Shown here: positions 17,427-27,037 of the stretch, one piece after another | Numbering within the stretch: position 1 is the first letter of the stretch | Layout: each line of letters opens with the position of its first letter | Assembly (NCBI RefSeq): GCF_014639155.1 | Contig: NZ_BMFT01000001.1 | Coordinates: 2,232,001-2,296,000, forward strand | DNA length: 64,000 nt | Source: Paenibacillus segetis | Lineage (GTDB): Bacteria; Bacillota; Bacilli; Paenibacillales; Paenibacillaceae | Direction: 5' to 3' | Program-made: the position numbers and the translations under genes | The notes under the pieces: generated by a model | Seen by the model: only the letters and a program-made list of their open reading frames with translations | The model's database searches: none | Told to the model about the DNA's origin: nothing

Positions 17427-19121
17427 CTAGAGAACCGTGTCGTCAACACTGTCTAACCAGCTCTCAATACTACCGATAACCGATGTGACACAGCCATCTT
17501 CAAACGGTGAGATCAATCCCGCCACCTTAACTAGCTCAGTAAAGGACTTGCTTCCACCTTGACGGCAAAGGTGCAAATAATCTGACCAAGCAGCCGTACG
17601 ATCCTCGTGCATCTTCTTCCAGAATTGGAACGCACAAATTTGAGCAAGTGTGTAATCAATATAGTAGAATGGCGTACTGAAGATATGCCCTTGCTTCTGC
17701 CAGAAGGCACCTTGTTCTAAGTAATCATTGTCAGCATAATCACGATGCGGCAAATACTTACGTTCAATATTGCGCCATGCTGCCTTCCGCTCGGCTGGTG
17801 TAGCATCTGGATTGCTATATACAAAATGCTGGAATTCATCGACCGTCACACCATAAGGTATGAAGATCAAGGCACTTGCTAGATGATCAAAGCGATATTT
17901 ATCCGCGTCTTCCTTGAAGAAGAGATCCATCCAAGGCCAAGTGAAGAATTCCATGCTCATGGAATGAATTTCACATGCTTCATAGGTTGGGAAGCTGTAT
18001 TCAGGCACCTTGAAGCTTCTGCTCTCATACACTTGGAATGCGTGACCTGCTTCATGCGTCAAGACATCAATGTCTCCTGAAGTTCCGTTAAAGTTAGAGA
18101 AAATAAACGGGGCCTCATGTTCACTGATATAAGTACAGTACCCGCCACTTTGTTTCCCTTTCTTGCTAACGAGATCCATGAGCTCGTTGTCTTGCATAAA
18201 GGTGAAGAACTCGTTAGTCTCTGGAGACAACTCTGCGTACATCTTCTCCCCGTTCTTCACGATCCATTCCGGATCACCCTTCGGCGTTGCATTACCTGAC
18301 TTAAAGCTGATGTTCTCATCATAATAGAGCAATTGATCCACGCCAATCCGATTACGTTGACGTTCCTTCAGCTTCGTCGTAACTGGAACGATATATTTCT
18401 GCACTTGATCGCGGAAATTGGACACCATCTCGGCATTATAATCCGTACGGGACATTCTAGCGTAACCAAGTTCAACAAAGTTATTATAACCGAGTTTCTT
18501 TGCCATCTTCGTCCGCACTTTAACCATATCGTCGTAAATACGATCGAATTTGTCCTCATTTTCGGACATGAATCCAGTTCTTGCCTCTTCAGCTCTCTTC
18601 CGAGTATCACGATCAGTAGATTGCGAAAAAGGTGTCAATTGAGATAAGGTGCGCTCTTCGCCTTCAAATTGAATCTTCGCAGATGCAATGAGCTGCGTGT
18701 ATTCCGTTTGCAGCTTATTCTCCAATTGTAAATCCTCAATAATTTCTGGACTGAACGTTTTGAGCGACAATTCAGCAAGTTGGAATAGTTGAGTACCCCA
18801 TTTTTTCTCTAATTCGGTTCTAAATGTCGATTGTACTAATGCCTTATAATAATCGTTTATGTATTCTTGAACAACCGGTCCAAACTCGTCAAAATAATCA
18901 TTCTCAGCCTTGTAGAAATCGTCTGTCGTATCAATGGAATGACGGATACTTGCGATGGTTTGCATCGTATCGAACTCACTACGCAGTTTATTAATGTTAG
19001 TCATAGCAATGTCCTGCTCTTCATAGCTACTCGCGGAATTAAATGCAGCAAGTAACTCTTTAAATTTCAATTCGAAAGCTTTAACATCTGGACGTTCATA
19101 GCTATATTCCGTGTATTTCAT
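17427..19121 (-). CDS. M3-family oligoendopeptidase
   Basis: A 564-aa zinc metallopeptidase of family M3 (PepF/thimet type), cytoplasmic, cleaving short peptides. The zinc motif is HEAGH (residues 356-360) and a downstream glutamate in EACEIHSMSMEF is the third ligand. The C-terminal TPFYYIDYTLAQICAFQFW is typical of the family. A near-identical-length paralogue lies 4 kb away at 23105-24799. The upstream sequence, including a GAGAGGACAG ribosome binding site and a TATAAT at 19168-19173, resembles that of the paralogue. Confidence 0.92.
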   Translation of the reverse strand: MKYTEYSYERPDVKAFELKFKELLAAFNSASSYEEQDIAMTNINKLRSEFDTMQTIASIRHSIDTTDDFYKAENDYFDEFGPVVQEYINDYYKALVQSTFRTELEKKWGTQLFQLAELSLKTFSPEIIEDLQLENKLQTEYTQLIASAKIQFEGEERTLSQLTPFSQSTDRDTRKRAEEARTGFMSENEDKFDRIYDDMVKVRTKMAKKLGYNNFVELGYARMSRTDYNAEMVSNFRDQVQKYIVPVTTKLKERQRNRIGVDQLLYYDENISFKSGNATPKGDPEWIVKNGEKMYAELSPETNEFFTFMQDNELMDLVSKKGKQSGGYCTYISEHEAPFIFSNFNGTSGDIDVLTHEAGHAFQVYESRSFKVPEYSFPTYEACEIHSMSMEFFTWPWMDLFFKEDADKYRFDHLASALIFIPYGVTVDEFQHFVYSNPDATPAERKAAWRNIERKYLPHRDYADNDYLEQGAFWQKQGHIFSTPFYYIDYTLAQICAFQFWKKMHEDRTAAWSDYLHLCRQGGSKSFTELVKVAGLISPFEDGCVTSVIGSIESWLDSVDDTVL

Positions 19122-19251
19122 CTGTTTATCTGTCCTCTCTCAAATCAAAATACAATTCTATCTAACCATTATATGCCACTAAAATAAAAAATTCTATCCT
19201 ATGGTCAATTAATTAGTTTGAACAGATAACGGTCCCTCTACATCGTCGGTG

Positions 19252-19289
19252 CAAAAAACGTCCCTCTTCAGCAATGAAAGAGAGACGTT
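19252..19289 (-). terminator. Intrinsic terminator
   Basis: An AACGTCTCTCTT / GAGGGACGTT-type stem with a 9-nt loop and a minus-strand run of six T. It ends the helicase gene. Confidence 0.87.
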
Positions 19290-19333
19290 AATTACAATAT
19301 TATACATAGGTAATTCCTAACTTTATATCCATC

Positions 19334-21307
19334 CTATTGTCTACTCACATCTAATGTTATTTCCTCCACCTCAACACCATGAGGTAACAACGCAAGGATC
19401 TTCTCTTTCACTGCGATATCCTTCATTTCTTCACCGAAAATAGTCACGACTCCTTGATCTTCACGAGTCCGGATCAACCGTCCGATCCCTTGCTTGAAAC
19501 GAAGCAGCATGTGTGGCATGTCCACATCTGCAAAAGGAGACAGCGTATCTTTCCGCTTAGCCGCAAAGACAGGATCATTTGAAGGGAATGGTAATGACCA
19601 GATCATCACATGTGAGAGGGATGGTCCAGGCACATCCAGTCCTTCCCATAAGGTGACCGCACATAAAATACTCGCCTCATCATTTTGAAAACTTGAAATA
19701 AGGTGGCTAATTTCACCTGTACCCTCAAAGATAAATCGGAAAGCCGAAGCTACTTGCTCTAGGAGAATATCCTGCCTAAACTGCTCCATCTCCTCACGTG
19801 AAGGGAACAGAATAAGCGCTCTACCTTCGGACTGATGTAATAGATCTAACGCCAGCTGCATTTTTTCCACTTTATGATTATTCGTGACTAGCTTCGGTAG
19901 TACAACCTTCATCTTCTCTTGATATTCATATGGAGAGTCCACCGAAAAAGAAAGGTAATTTGAAATTCCTAAACTGTCTGCAATGTAAGTAAAGTCTCCG
20001 TTTAAGGAAAGTGTCGCTGAAGAAAAGACGATCGGCATCCGTTTGGAGAACACACGTTCTTCTAACACCTCTTTGACCAATTTCGGCATGATCACTAAAT
20101 GAATGCCATCCTGACTCTCTTCAACCCATGAAATGAGACGATCTGGGTTCACAAACAAACCTAAAGCAAGATGGATCATCTCCAGATGCTCTTCAACGAT
20201 CTTAAGCTGGTACTCATCCAATGAATAAAGCCCACTCTCGAACACCAATTCCTCTTCGACGATAGCAATCGTGTCCCGGAATCGGTTCACTTCTCGTAGC
20301 AAGTCATCATTTAGTATAATTTCTCGACGATCCGATGCAGGAACCTTGTGACTATGCTTTTCCAATGAGTGGAACATTTGTTCGCTTTGCGATATTGCAT
20401 CTTCAATGGCGACGGCTAAAGACTCCCGCACTTCCCCTTCAAGCAAGCGAATAATGATACTTTCAAATACAGCATGCTTCAATTTGTAAGTGAGCGCGCT
20501 TTGTGCAGCGGTCTCTAACAAGTGGCCTTCATCGAAGACTACTGAGCTGTGCTCTGGTAACAATGGAAGTTGACCTTCTCTTTTTCTCGCCTCATAAGTC
20601 CATATGTGTTCCATATAGAAATCGTGAGAGCAAATAATGAGATCAGTCGACTTCCGGTAATGTTCACGGGAAAGCGTCTGCCCACAACGGTGCCGTCTAC
20701 TGCACACCATACAATCTTGAAAAACGTCCCAGCCTAATTTACCCCATTGTTCATCATTTAGATTGGGATAATCCTTACGGTTCCCATAAGGGTAAAAAGC
20801 TTGCATCGTATCCGGAGAGTGAACAAAACTTGGAAGCCCTCGGTAGATTTCATGAGAAACTTCGTCGTCTTCTTGATTATTCAGGCTTGTTCTAAAATCA
20901 TCCAGCTTATTTAAACAGAGATATTGATCTGGAGATTTGCCGAGTCTAGCATCAATGGTGAAATCAAGATGCTTGGCCAACTTAGCGATATCCCCTTCTG
21001 GCTTCACTAACTGTTCGATCAACGATTCATCCGCACAAGCAATCACGGCTGGTTTCCGGGTATATCGTGCATAACAGATCGCGTAAAGCAAATAAACCAT
21101 CGTTTTCCCCGTTCCCACTCCCGCTTCCGCAAAGATGGTTTGCTTCTCGTTATAAGCTCGTTCCAATTGAAATGCCATATATATTTGTTCATCCCGCAGT
21201 TCAAGTCCAGCCTCAGGAAGCTTCTCATAAAAAACATCCGCAATCCAATCGCTGGCTTGCTGTACAAACGGTTGTTTCGGGTCAAATGTAAAAGGATAGT
21301 TATTCAA
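19334..21307 (-). CDS. DinG/XPD-type ATP-dependent DNA helicase
   Basis: A 657-aa superfamily 2 helicase. Motif I is AGVGTGKTM (residues 62-70) and motif II is DEGH. The C-terminal helicase motifs include SSATLS and the GIGRLIRTREDQG block. A cysteine in DQYLCLNK and the cluster CMVCSRRHRC supply four cysteines spaced as in the Fe-S domain of DinG/XPD enzymes, so an iron-sulfur cluster is likely. No exonuclease domain is attached, which makes it closer to the YoaA/helicase-only form than to the Bacillus exonuclease-fused DinG. A role in DNA repair is inferred from the family. Confidence 0.88.
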   Translation of the reverse strand: MNNYPFTFDPKQPFVQQASDWIADVFYEKLPEAGLELRDEQIYMAFQLERAYNEKQTIFAEAGVGTGKTMVYLLYAICYARYTRKPAVIACADESLIEQLVKPEGDIAKLAKHLDFTIDARLGKSPDQYLCLNKLDDFRTSLNNQEDDEVSHEIYRGLPSFVHSPDTMQAFYPYGNRKDYPNLNDEQWGKLGWDVFQDCMVCSRRHRCGQTLSREHYRKSTDLIICSHDFYMEHIWTYEARKREGQLPLLPEHSSVVFDEGHLLETAAQSALTYKLKHAVFESIIIRLLEGEVRESLAVAIEDAISQSEQMFHSLEKHSHKVPASDRREIILNDDLLREVNRFRDTIAIVEEELVFESGLYSLDEYQLKIVEEHLEMIHLALGLFVNPDRLISWVEESQDGIHLVIMPKLVKEVLEERVFSKRMPIVFSSATLSLNGDFTYIADSLGISNYLSFSVDSPYEYQEKMKVVLPKLVTNNHKVEKMQLALDLLHQSEGRALILFPSREEMEQFRQDILLEQVASAFRFIFEGTGEISHLISSFQNDEASILCAVTLWEGLDVPGPSLSHVMIWSLPFPSNDPVFAAKRKDTLSPFADVDMPHMLLRFKQGIGRLIRTREDQGVVTIFGEEMKDIAVKEKILALLPHGVEVEEITLDVSRQ

Positions 21308-21551
21308 TACGTCTTGCCTCCAATTTCATATCCAAACTGCAAATTCCAAACCCTTATTATAACGCATGAAAAAGGATTACGCGAATAGATTCTTCAAACG
21401 GAGACTATGATCTTCTCATCACTTTCATCCTGAAATATCACCATCGACTGGCTATGTGCTTCTTCAAGGAAGTATAATGGTAATATCATCATAGAGAATG
21501 CGCTTTCAATTCAATTTTTTTCAATATATTACTCGCGGAGGAATTGATATC

Positions 21552-22961
21552 ATGAGAGTAGAACAAGATTTTCTTGGTACTAAAGACGTTCCAGATGAAG
21601 CATATTATGGTATCCAGACTATGCGTGCAGCAGAAAACTTTCCAATTACAGGGCAACGTATTCACCCCGAGTTGATCCGTGCCTTGGCCATGGTCAAAAA
21701 AGGGGCGGCTATCGCGAACATGGAAAGTAAAAGACTCCTCCCTGACAAAGGTAATGCAATTATCCAGGCAGCAGATGAAATTATAGGAGGTAAATGGTTT
21801 GATCAATTTATTATAGATCCCATTCAAGGTGGGGCTGGCACGTCAATCAATATGAATGCCAATGAAGTCATAGCTAATCGCGCCCTTGAGTTAATCGGTA
21901 TGAAAAAAGGAAGTTATGAAGATATCAATCCAAACAATCATGTTAACATGGCACAGTCCACAAACGACTCCTTCCCATCAGCAGTACATATAGCGGTATT
22001 AATCATGATTGAGAAGCTTCTTGCAACAATGAAAGACTTGCATAAAGCACTCAGCGATAAAGCAGAACAGTTTGATAGTGTAATCAAAATGGGACGTACT
22101 CACTTGCAGGATGCCGTACCTATCCGTCTGGGACAGGAATTCCAAGCGTATGCGCGTGTTCTAGAGAGAGACATTAAGCGGGTAAGAAATACGAAAGATA
22201 ATCTACTCATAATTAATATGGGTGCAACAGCCGTCGGTACTGGATTAAATGCAAACGTACACTATATTCAGCGAATTACGGAAATTCTTGCAGAACTAAG
22301 TAATTTTCCATTAGAGCCAGCCCATCATCTCGTAGATGCAACACAGAACACGGATGCATATACTGAAGTCTCAGCCGCACTTAAAATCTGCATGTTGAAT
22401 ATGTCGAAGGTAGCCAATGATATCCGGCTGATGGCTTCTGGTCCTCGGACTGGATTAGGAGAGCTTATTCTCCCCTCCCGTCAGCCAGGCTCATCCATTA
22501 TGCCCGGAAAAGTGAATCCCGTTATGTGTGAGGTCATCAATCAGATTGCTTTTCAAGTCATGGGTAACGATCATACCATTTGCCTGGCATCAGAGGCAGG
22601 GCAACTAGAACTTAACGTCATGGAACCCGTTATGGTCTACAACTTATTACAATCCCTCGAAATAATGAATCAAGGCTTTCGGGTTTTCAGGGAGCATTGT
22701 ATCGAAGGGATCCAGGCGAACATAGACCGATGTCAAGAATATGTGGAGAACAGTGTAGGTATTATTACTGCGCTAAATCCACACCTGGGTTATGAGGTGG
22801 TATCACGAATCGCTCGTGAGGCGATCAAGACAGGTCAATCGGTTCGTTCTCTATGTTTACTGTACAATGTCCTTACAGAAGAAGAACTAAACATCATTCT
22901 CGATCCTTATCAAATGACGAATCCCGGTATAGCGGGTGAAGCACTCTTGCAGAAACAGTGA
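21552..22961 (+). CDS. aspA: Aspartate ammonia-lyase
   Basis: A 469-aa lyase of the fumarase/aspartase superfamily that converts aspartate to fumarate and ammonia. The signature GSSIMPGKVNP is present, as are the ligand segments GTSINMNANEV and NMAQSTNDSFPS. These favour aspartase over class II fumarase, though the two are close. The frame is open to 21498, but the ATG at 21552 with a GGAGG box 10 nt upstream matches the family N-terminus (MRVEQDFLGTKDVP). It is monocistronic, convergent with the second M3 peptidase. Confidence 0.92.
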   Translation: MRVEQDFLGTKDVPDEAYYGIQTMRAAENFPITGQRIHPELIRALAMVKKGAAIANMESKRLLPDKGNAIIQAADEIIGGKWFDQFIIDPIQGGAGTSINMNANEVIANRALELIGMKKGSYEDINPNNHVNMAQSTNDSFPSAVHIAVLIMIEKLLATMKDLHKALSDKAEQFDSVIKMGRTHLQDAVPIRLGQEFQAYARVLERDIKRVRNTKDNLLIINMGATAVGTGLNANVHYIQRITEILAELSNFPLEPAHHLVDATQNTDAYTEVSAALKICMLNMSKVANDIRLMASGPRTGLGELILPSRQPGSSIMPGKVNPVMCEVINQIAFQVMGNDHTICLASEAGQLELNVMEPVMVYNLLQSLEIMNQGFRVFREHCIEGIQANIDRCQEYVENSVGIITALNPHLGYEVVSRIAREAIKTGQSVRSLCLLYNVLTEEELNIILDPYQMTNPGIAGEALLQKQ

Positions 22962-23012
22962 AATGCTCCACGCTTGGAGAAGTTGATTAGATATTTATCC
23001 ATACAAACTCAA

Positions 23013-23051
23013 ATAGCAGTCTGAACCAGAATATCTGTTTCAGGCTGCTAT
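23013..23051. terminator. Hairpin between convergent genes, probable bidirectional terminator
   Basis: A 13-bp stem (ATAGCAGTCTGAA / TTCAGGCTGCTAT, one G-U pair). T-rich but not uniform tails lie on both sides. Confidence 0.65.
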
Positions 23052-23104
23052 AATATTGTTCAACATTATTTATGTTTAGTTGGATACTTCCATCATGCAG
23101 CGTT

Positions 23105-24799
23105 TTAAAGAGCCGTATCATCCACACAATCAAGCCAGCTCTCGATACTACCTATTACAGATCTTACGCACCCATCCTCAAATGGTGAGATCAGACCTGC
23201 TTCTTTAACCAATTCAGTAAAAGACAAACTTCCACCTTGACGGCAAAGATGCAAATATTGTGCCCATGCTGCAGTATGGTCCTCGTGCATCTTCTTCCAG
23301 AATTGGAATGCACATATCTGAGCAAGAGTATAGTCAATATAATAAAATGGTGCCGTGAAAATATGACTTTGCTTGTGCCAGAAAGCTCCTTGCTCTAAAT
23401 AATCATTCTCCGCATAATTGCGAGTTGGAATATATTTTTTCTCAATATCACGCCATGCCTTCTTCCGCTCTGCAGGTGTAATGTCTGGATTTGCATAGAC
23501 GAAATGTTGGAATTCATCAACCGATACACCATATGGAATGAAGGTCAAGGCACTGGCCAGATGTTTAAAACGGTATTTATCCGCATCTTCCTTGAAGAAG
23601 AGCTCCATCCAAGGCCAGGTGAAGAATTCCATACTCATCGAATGAATTTCAGCTGCGTCACTGCTTGGAAACAAGTATTCTGGAACTTGGAAATTTCTGC
23701 TCTCATACGCTTGGAAGGCATGACCTGCTTCATGTGTTAAGACATCAATGTCTGCAGAAGTACCATTAAAGTTGGAGAAAATAAAAGGAGCTCCTTGTTC
23801 AAATAAAAAGGTACAGTAGCCACCAAATTGCTTACCTTGTTTACTTTCGAGATCCATCAGCTCATGATTCTGCATAAAAGAGAAGAACTCATTCGTTTCC
23901 TCAGATAACTCAGCATACATTTTTGCCCCATTTGCTACGATCCAATCGGGATCACCCTTCGGCACTGCATTACCAGACTTAAAACTAAAATTCTCATCGT
24001 AATAGAGAAACTGATCTACTCCAATCCGGTTCCGCTGACGTTCCTTCAACTTTGCTATGACGGGAACGATGTATTGATGAACCTGATCACGGAAATTCGC
24101 TACCATCGCTGCGTTATAATCCGTCCGTAACATTCTCGCATAACCAACTTCAATAAAATTGCTATAACCGAGCTTCTGTGCGATCTTCGTTCGTACCTTG
24201 ACCAGATCATCGTAGATTCGGTCAAACTCCTCTTCGTTGTCTGCCATAAAACCGGTTCTTGCTTCCTCTGCTCGTTTCCGAACATCACGATCCTTTGCCT
24301 CGGCGAATGGAAGTATCTGAGCGATTGTTCGCTCCTCACCTTCAAAGAGAATTTTTGCTGATGCTATAAGCTGTAAGTATTCAGTTTGTAACTTGTTCTC
24401 CAGCTGTAAATCCTCAATTATCTCAGGGCTAAATGTCTTTAAAGAAAGCTCAGCCAATTGAAATAGTTGCCTACCCCATTTCTTCTCCAAATCCATTCTA
24501 TACTTGGAACCTACTAATGCTCGATAATATTCATTATTAAATTCTTCAAAGTAAGGAATTACTTCATCAAAATAATTTTTCTCCGTCTTATAGTATTCAT
24601 CATTTGTATTCATAGTATGGCGAATGTAAACGATGCTCTGCATGGTGATAAACCCAGTACGAAGTTCATTAATACCCGTCATGGCTAGATCCTGTTCTTC
24701 ATAGCTACTCGCTGAGGTAAACGAGTTAAGCTGTTCTTTAAACTTAAGTTCGAAATTTTTAATCTCTGGACGTTCATAGTGATATTCGCTAAATTTCAT
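23105..24799 (-). CDS. M3-family oligoendopeptidase, paralogue
   Basis: A second 564-aa M3 metallopeptidase with HEAGH at the same residues (356-360) as the copy at 17427-19121. The two align over their full length without gaps that I can see, and most of the catalytic domain is identical. Differences concentrate in the N-terminal helical lid and around the substrate-facing segment FLFEQGAPF (YISEHEAPF in the other copy). The frame opens further upstream, but the aligned start is the ATG at 24799; an adjacent ATG lies at 24802. The pair arose by a local duplication. Confidence 0.9.
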   Translation of the reverse strand: MKFSEYHYERPEIKNFELKFKEQLNSFTSASSYEEQDLAMTGINELRTGFITMQSIVYIRHTMNTNDEYYKTEKNYFDEVIPYFEEFNNEYYRALVGSKYRMDLEKKWGRQLFQLAELSLKTFSPEIIEDLQLENKLQTEYLQLIASAKILFEGEERTIAQILPFAEAKDRDVRKRAEEARTGFMADNEEEFDRIYDDLVKVRTKIAQKLGYSNFIEVGYARMLRTDYNAAMVANFRDQVHQYIVPVIAKLKERQRNRIGVDQFLYYDENFSFKSGNAVPKGDPDWIVANGAKMYAELSEETNEFFSFMQNHELMDLESKQGKQFGGYCTFLFEQGAPFIFSNFNGTSADIDVLTHEAGHAFQAYESRNFQVPEYLFPSSDAAEIHSMSMEFFTWPWMELFFKEDADKYRFKHLASALTFIPYGVSVDEFQHFVYANPDITPAERKKAWRDIEKKYIPTRNYAENDYLEQGAFWHKQSHIFTAPFYYIDYTLAQICAFQFWKKMHEDHTAAWAQYLHLCRQGGSLSFTELVKEAGLISPFEDGCVRSVIGSIESWLDCVDDTAL

Positions 24800-24995
24800 C
24801 ATGTGCACCTGTCCTCTCTCAATTGAAAATCCATCTCTATTCATCCATTATATGCCATGTCATAGATTATATCTTTAAGCATGTGAGTAGGAATCAGTCT
24901 AAAGATGGATTGCTTATAAGTCCTAAGGACATACTTATGTCGACAATGATACAATCAAGGGACTAAATAAAACAAAAAGTTGAGGACATGACATC

Positions 24996-25865
24996 ATGAT
25001 GTTTCATATCACTTATATATCAGATGGGCTAAAGGTAAAGGGATATCTGTGTTTGCCGCATGGATTCGAACTCCCTATGTCGGATTTGCAAACATGGATA
25101 GAATCGCACTATTCTTCAACAGAATTACCCATAACACAGATCGCGAGCTCGATTAAACCAAACAAACAAGATATCAGAGTACAAAAGTGGCCTGTGCTTA
25201 TATATTGCCGTGGTGGTATTGGAAGAGTCGGAAGCGTCAAGACACATTGGCTTGAGCAGTTTGCCAATTATGGACATATCATCTTTGCTCCTTCATATCG
25301 TGGGACAGAAGGTGGTGAAGGGCGCGATGAATTCGGCGGACAAGATCAAGAGGATGTCCTTGCTGGTTATCGACTGTTAACAAGTCTACCCTTTGTTGAT
25401 GCCAATAGAATATCCGTAATGGGCTTCTCGAGAGGTTCAATTAATGCGACCTTAACGGTAGTAAATCAACCTCAGGTTAACAGTTGTATCTTCTGGAGTG
25501 GTGTATCTGACTTAGCTCAAACTTATGATGAACGTATCGACTTGCGCAAAATGCTCAAACGAGTCATCGGTGGATCGCCCATGAAGACTCCAGATTCTTA
25601 CGTAGCTCGTTCCCCCATTGCCATGGCTGAGCAAATCCACTGTCCTGTGCTTGTCATTCATGGAACAGGAGATAATCAAGTGAACTTCAGCCATGGATTA
25701 CAAATGAGGAACAAACTCCAAGAACTTGGTGCTGATGTCACGTTCCATCCTTATGAAGGACTTGGACATCATTTCCCTACAGATATTCATAATCGAGCTA
25801 TTGAGCGAATGTATTCCTGGATAAACCAGTTCTCGACATCACCTCACTTCGCTGACGAACCATAG
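24996..25865 (+). CDS. Alpha/beta hydrolase, S9 (prolyl oligopeptidase)-like
   Basis: A 289-aa single-domain alpha/beta hydrolase. The nucleophile elbow is GFSRG (Ser145). The strand before the acid ends in VIHGTGDNQVNF, and the catalytic histidine lies in LGHHFP. The oxyanion region CRGGIG matches the peptidase S9 / dipeptidyl-aminopeptidase group rather than lipases. There is no beta-propeller and no signal peptide. The 3' end overlaps the convergent germination gene by 22 bp. Confidence 0.82.
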   Translation: MMFHITYISDGLKVKGYLCLPHGFELPMSDLQTWIESHYSSTELPITQIASSIKPNKQDIRVQKWPVLIYCRGGIGRVGSVKTHWLEQFANYGHIIFAPSYRGTEGGEGRDEFGGQDQEDVLAGYRLLTSLPFVDANRISVMGFSRGSINATLTVVNQPQVNSCIFWSGVSDLAQTYDERIDLRKMLKRVIGGSPMKTPDSYVARSPIAMAEQIHCPVLVIHGTGDNQVNFSHGLQMRNKLQELGADVTFHPYEGLGHHFPTDIHNRAIERMYSWINQFSTSPHFADEP

Positions 25866-27037
25866 TCTGTAATATTTAATTTCACATCGTACGTAATTTC
25901 AGATTTACTAAAAGTCTCGTCCCAATCCTCTTTGACCTTTTTCCAAACCTGAGGGTGTTGTATTCGTAATCGATCACGGAATCCTGCAACATCAACACGG
26001 TATTCTGCTTGCAACTTGTGAATCACCTTATGGATCATATTGTTTAATTCTTCTTCGAAATATTGTGTTGTTTCCTTCAAATATTGGGAATCCGTGGGAT
26101 ACTGTGAAGTATTCCAATTCTCAATTAATCGACCTTCCGATTTGATATTCACATGAAAAGAGATATCGTCCCCCTCTACAATGGATTTAGTCTTAGTGTT
26201 TGCAGTTTTAATTTCATAAGCTAGAACCTGTCCCGACTTATCGTAAGTTTTTATTACTCCACCCTTGACTGTACCCATGATCCAAGACAACGCTTCAACA
26301 TCGTGCTCACTTAATGCTCCAATATATTGATTCGTTTTTCCTTTAATAATTCCAGCACCAGAAAGTTCAACATTCCCTTTAGAGGAAATCACATTTTGCA
26401 GCATATAGCTTGATTTGGAGTTCATTATTCCATCTAATTTCGTAAGGTTCATAGGTGGTAATATTTTATTGGTTTTAGCTAGATTATCAATCAAACTTTT
26501 AAGATGAAATGCCGGGACCTCTCCTGGTTCATTCGTAAGAAGAGTATCTCTTGCTTTCTCCTTACTTATTAGTACATCACAACTAGGTCTGATATCGTTA
26601 TCACGTAAAATATATTTTAACAACTTTTCTAAACTCATTTTTTGTAAAAGATCTGTGGAGACCACAATAACTTTCAAATGATGTCCAATAATATTACGAT
26701 GCTTAATCAGCGTAAACTGACTCATGATTTGAAAGCCCGAGTCTCCTGTTTCCGTAACGTTCGTAAACTTCGTAGGAGCAGAACTCCCCGGTTGTTGTCC
26801 TTTCCCCCCACTCTGTTCAGGTATAAGTTGAATCGTTGAAGTAATCTTATTTTTTTTGGGATAACCCCCCCCCTCTTCAGCTAATTCTTGTTCTACCTGT
26901 GATTCTTCACCAACATCCATTGCTAAACCTACATTAACACTCAGATTATCAATTTCCTTACTGCTCCAGCACCCATTTAAGCTGAGCAATAAAATAATGG
27001 GAAATAATAAAGATACATGGCGCTTAATGCTATTCAT
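25844..27037 (-). CDS. Ger(x)C-family spore germination lipoprotein
   Basis: A 397-aa lipoprotein subunit (C subunit) of a GerA-type nutrient germinant receptor. A lipoprotein signal ends at Cys23 (SLNGC), followed by the family block WSSKEIDNLSVNVGLAMD. Length is typical. It overlaps the B-subunit gene by 8 bp and is the last gene of the A-B-C operon. A run of nine G (on the coding strand) near codon 55, beside an eight-A run, could allow slippage. Confidence 0.93.
   Translation of the reverse strand: MNSIKRHVSLLFPIILLLSLNGCWSSKEIDNLSVNVGLAMDVGEESQVEQELAEEGGGYPKKNKITSTIQLIPEQSGGKGQQPGSSAPTKFTNVTETGDSGFQIMSQFTLIKHRNIIGHHLKVIVVSTDLLQKMSLEKLLKYILRDNDIRPSCDVLISKEKARDTLLTNEPGEVPAFHLKSLIDNLAKTNKILPPMNLTKLDGIMNSKSSYMLQNVISSKGNVELSGAGIIKGKTNQYIGALSEHDVEALSWIMGTVKGGVIKTYDKSGQVLAYEIKTANTKTKSIVEGDDISFHVNIKSEGRLIENWNTSQYPTDSQYLKETTQYFEEELNNMIHKVIHKLQAEYRVDVAGFRDRLRIQHPQVWKKVKEDWDETFSKSEITYDVKLNITDYGSSAK
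26850..26873. repeat. Adjacent homopolymer tracts inside the germination C-subunit gene
   Basis: Eight T (26850-26857) and nine C (26865-26873) within 24 bp of coding sequence. The nine-base tract encodes a GGG run after two glutamates. Confidence 0.9.
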
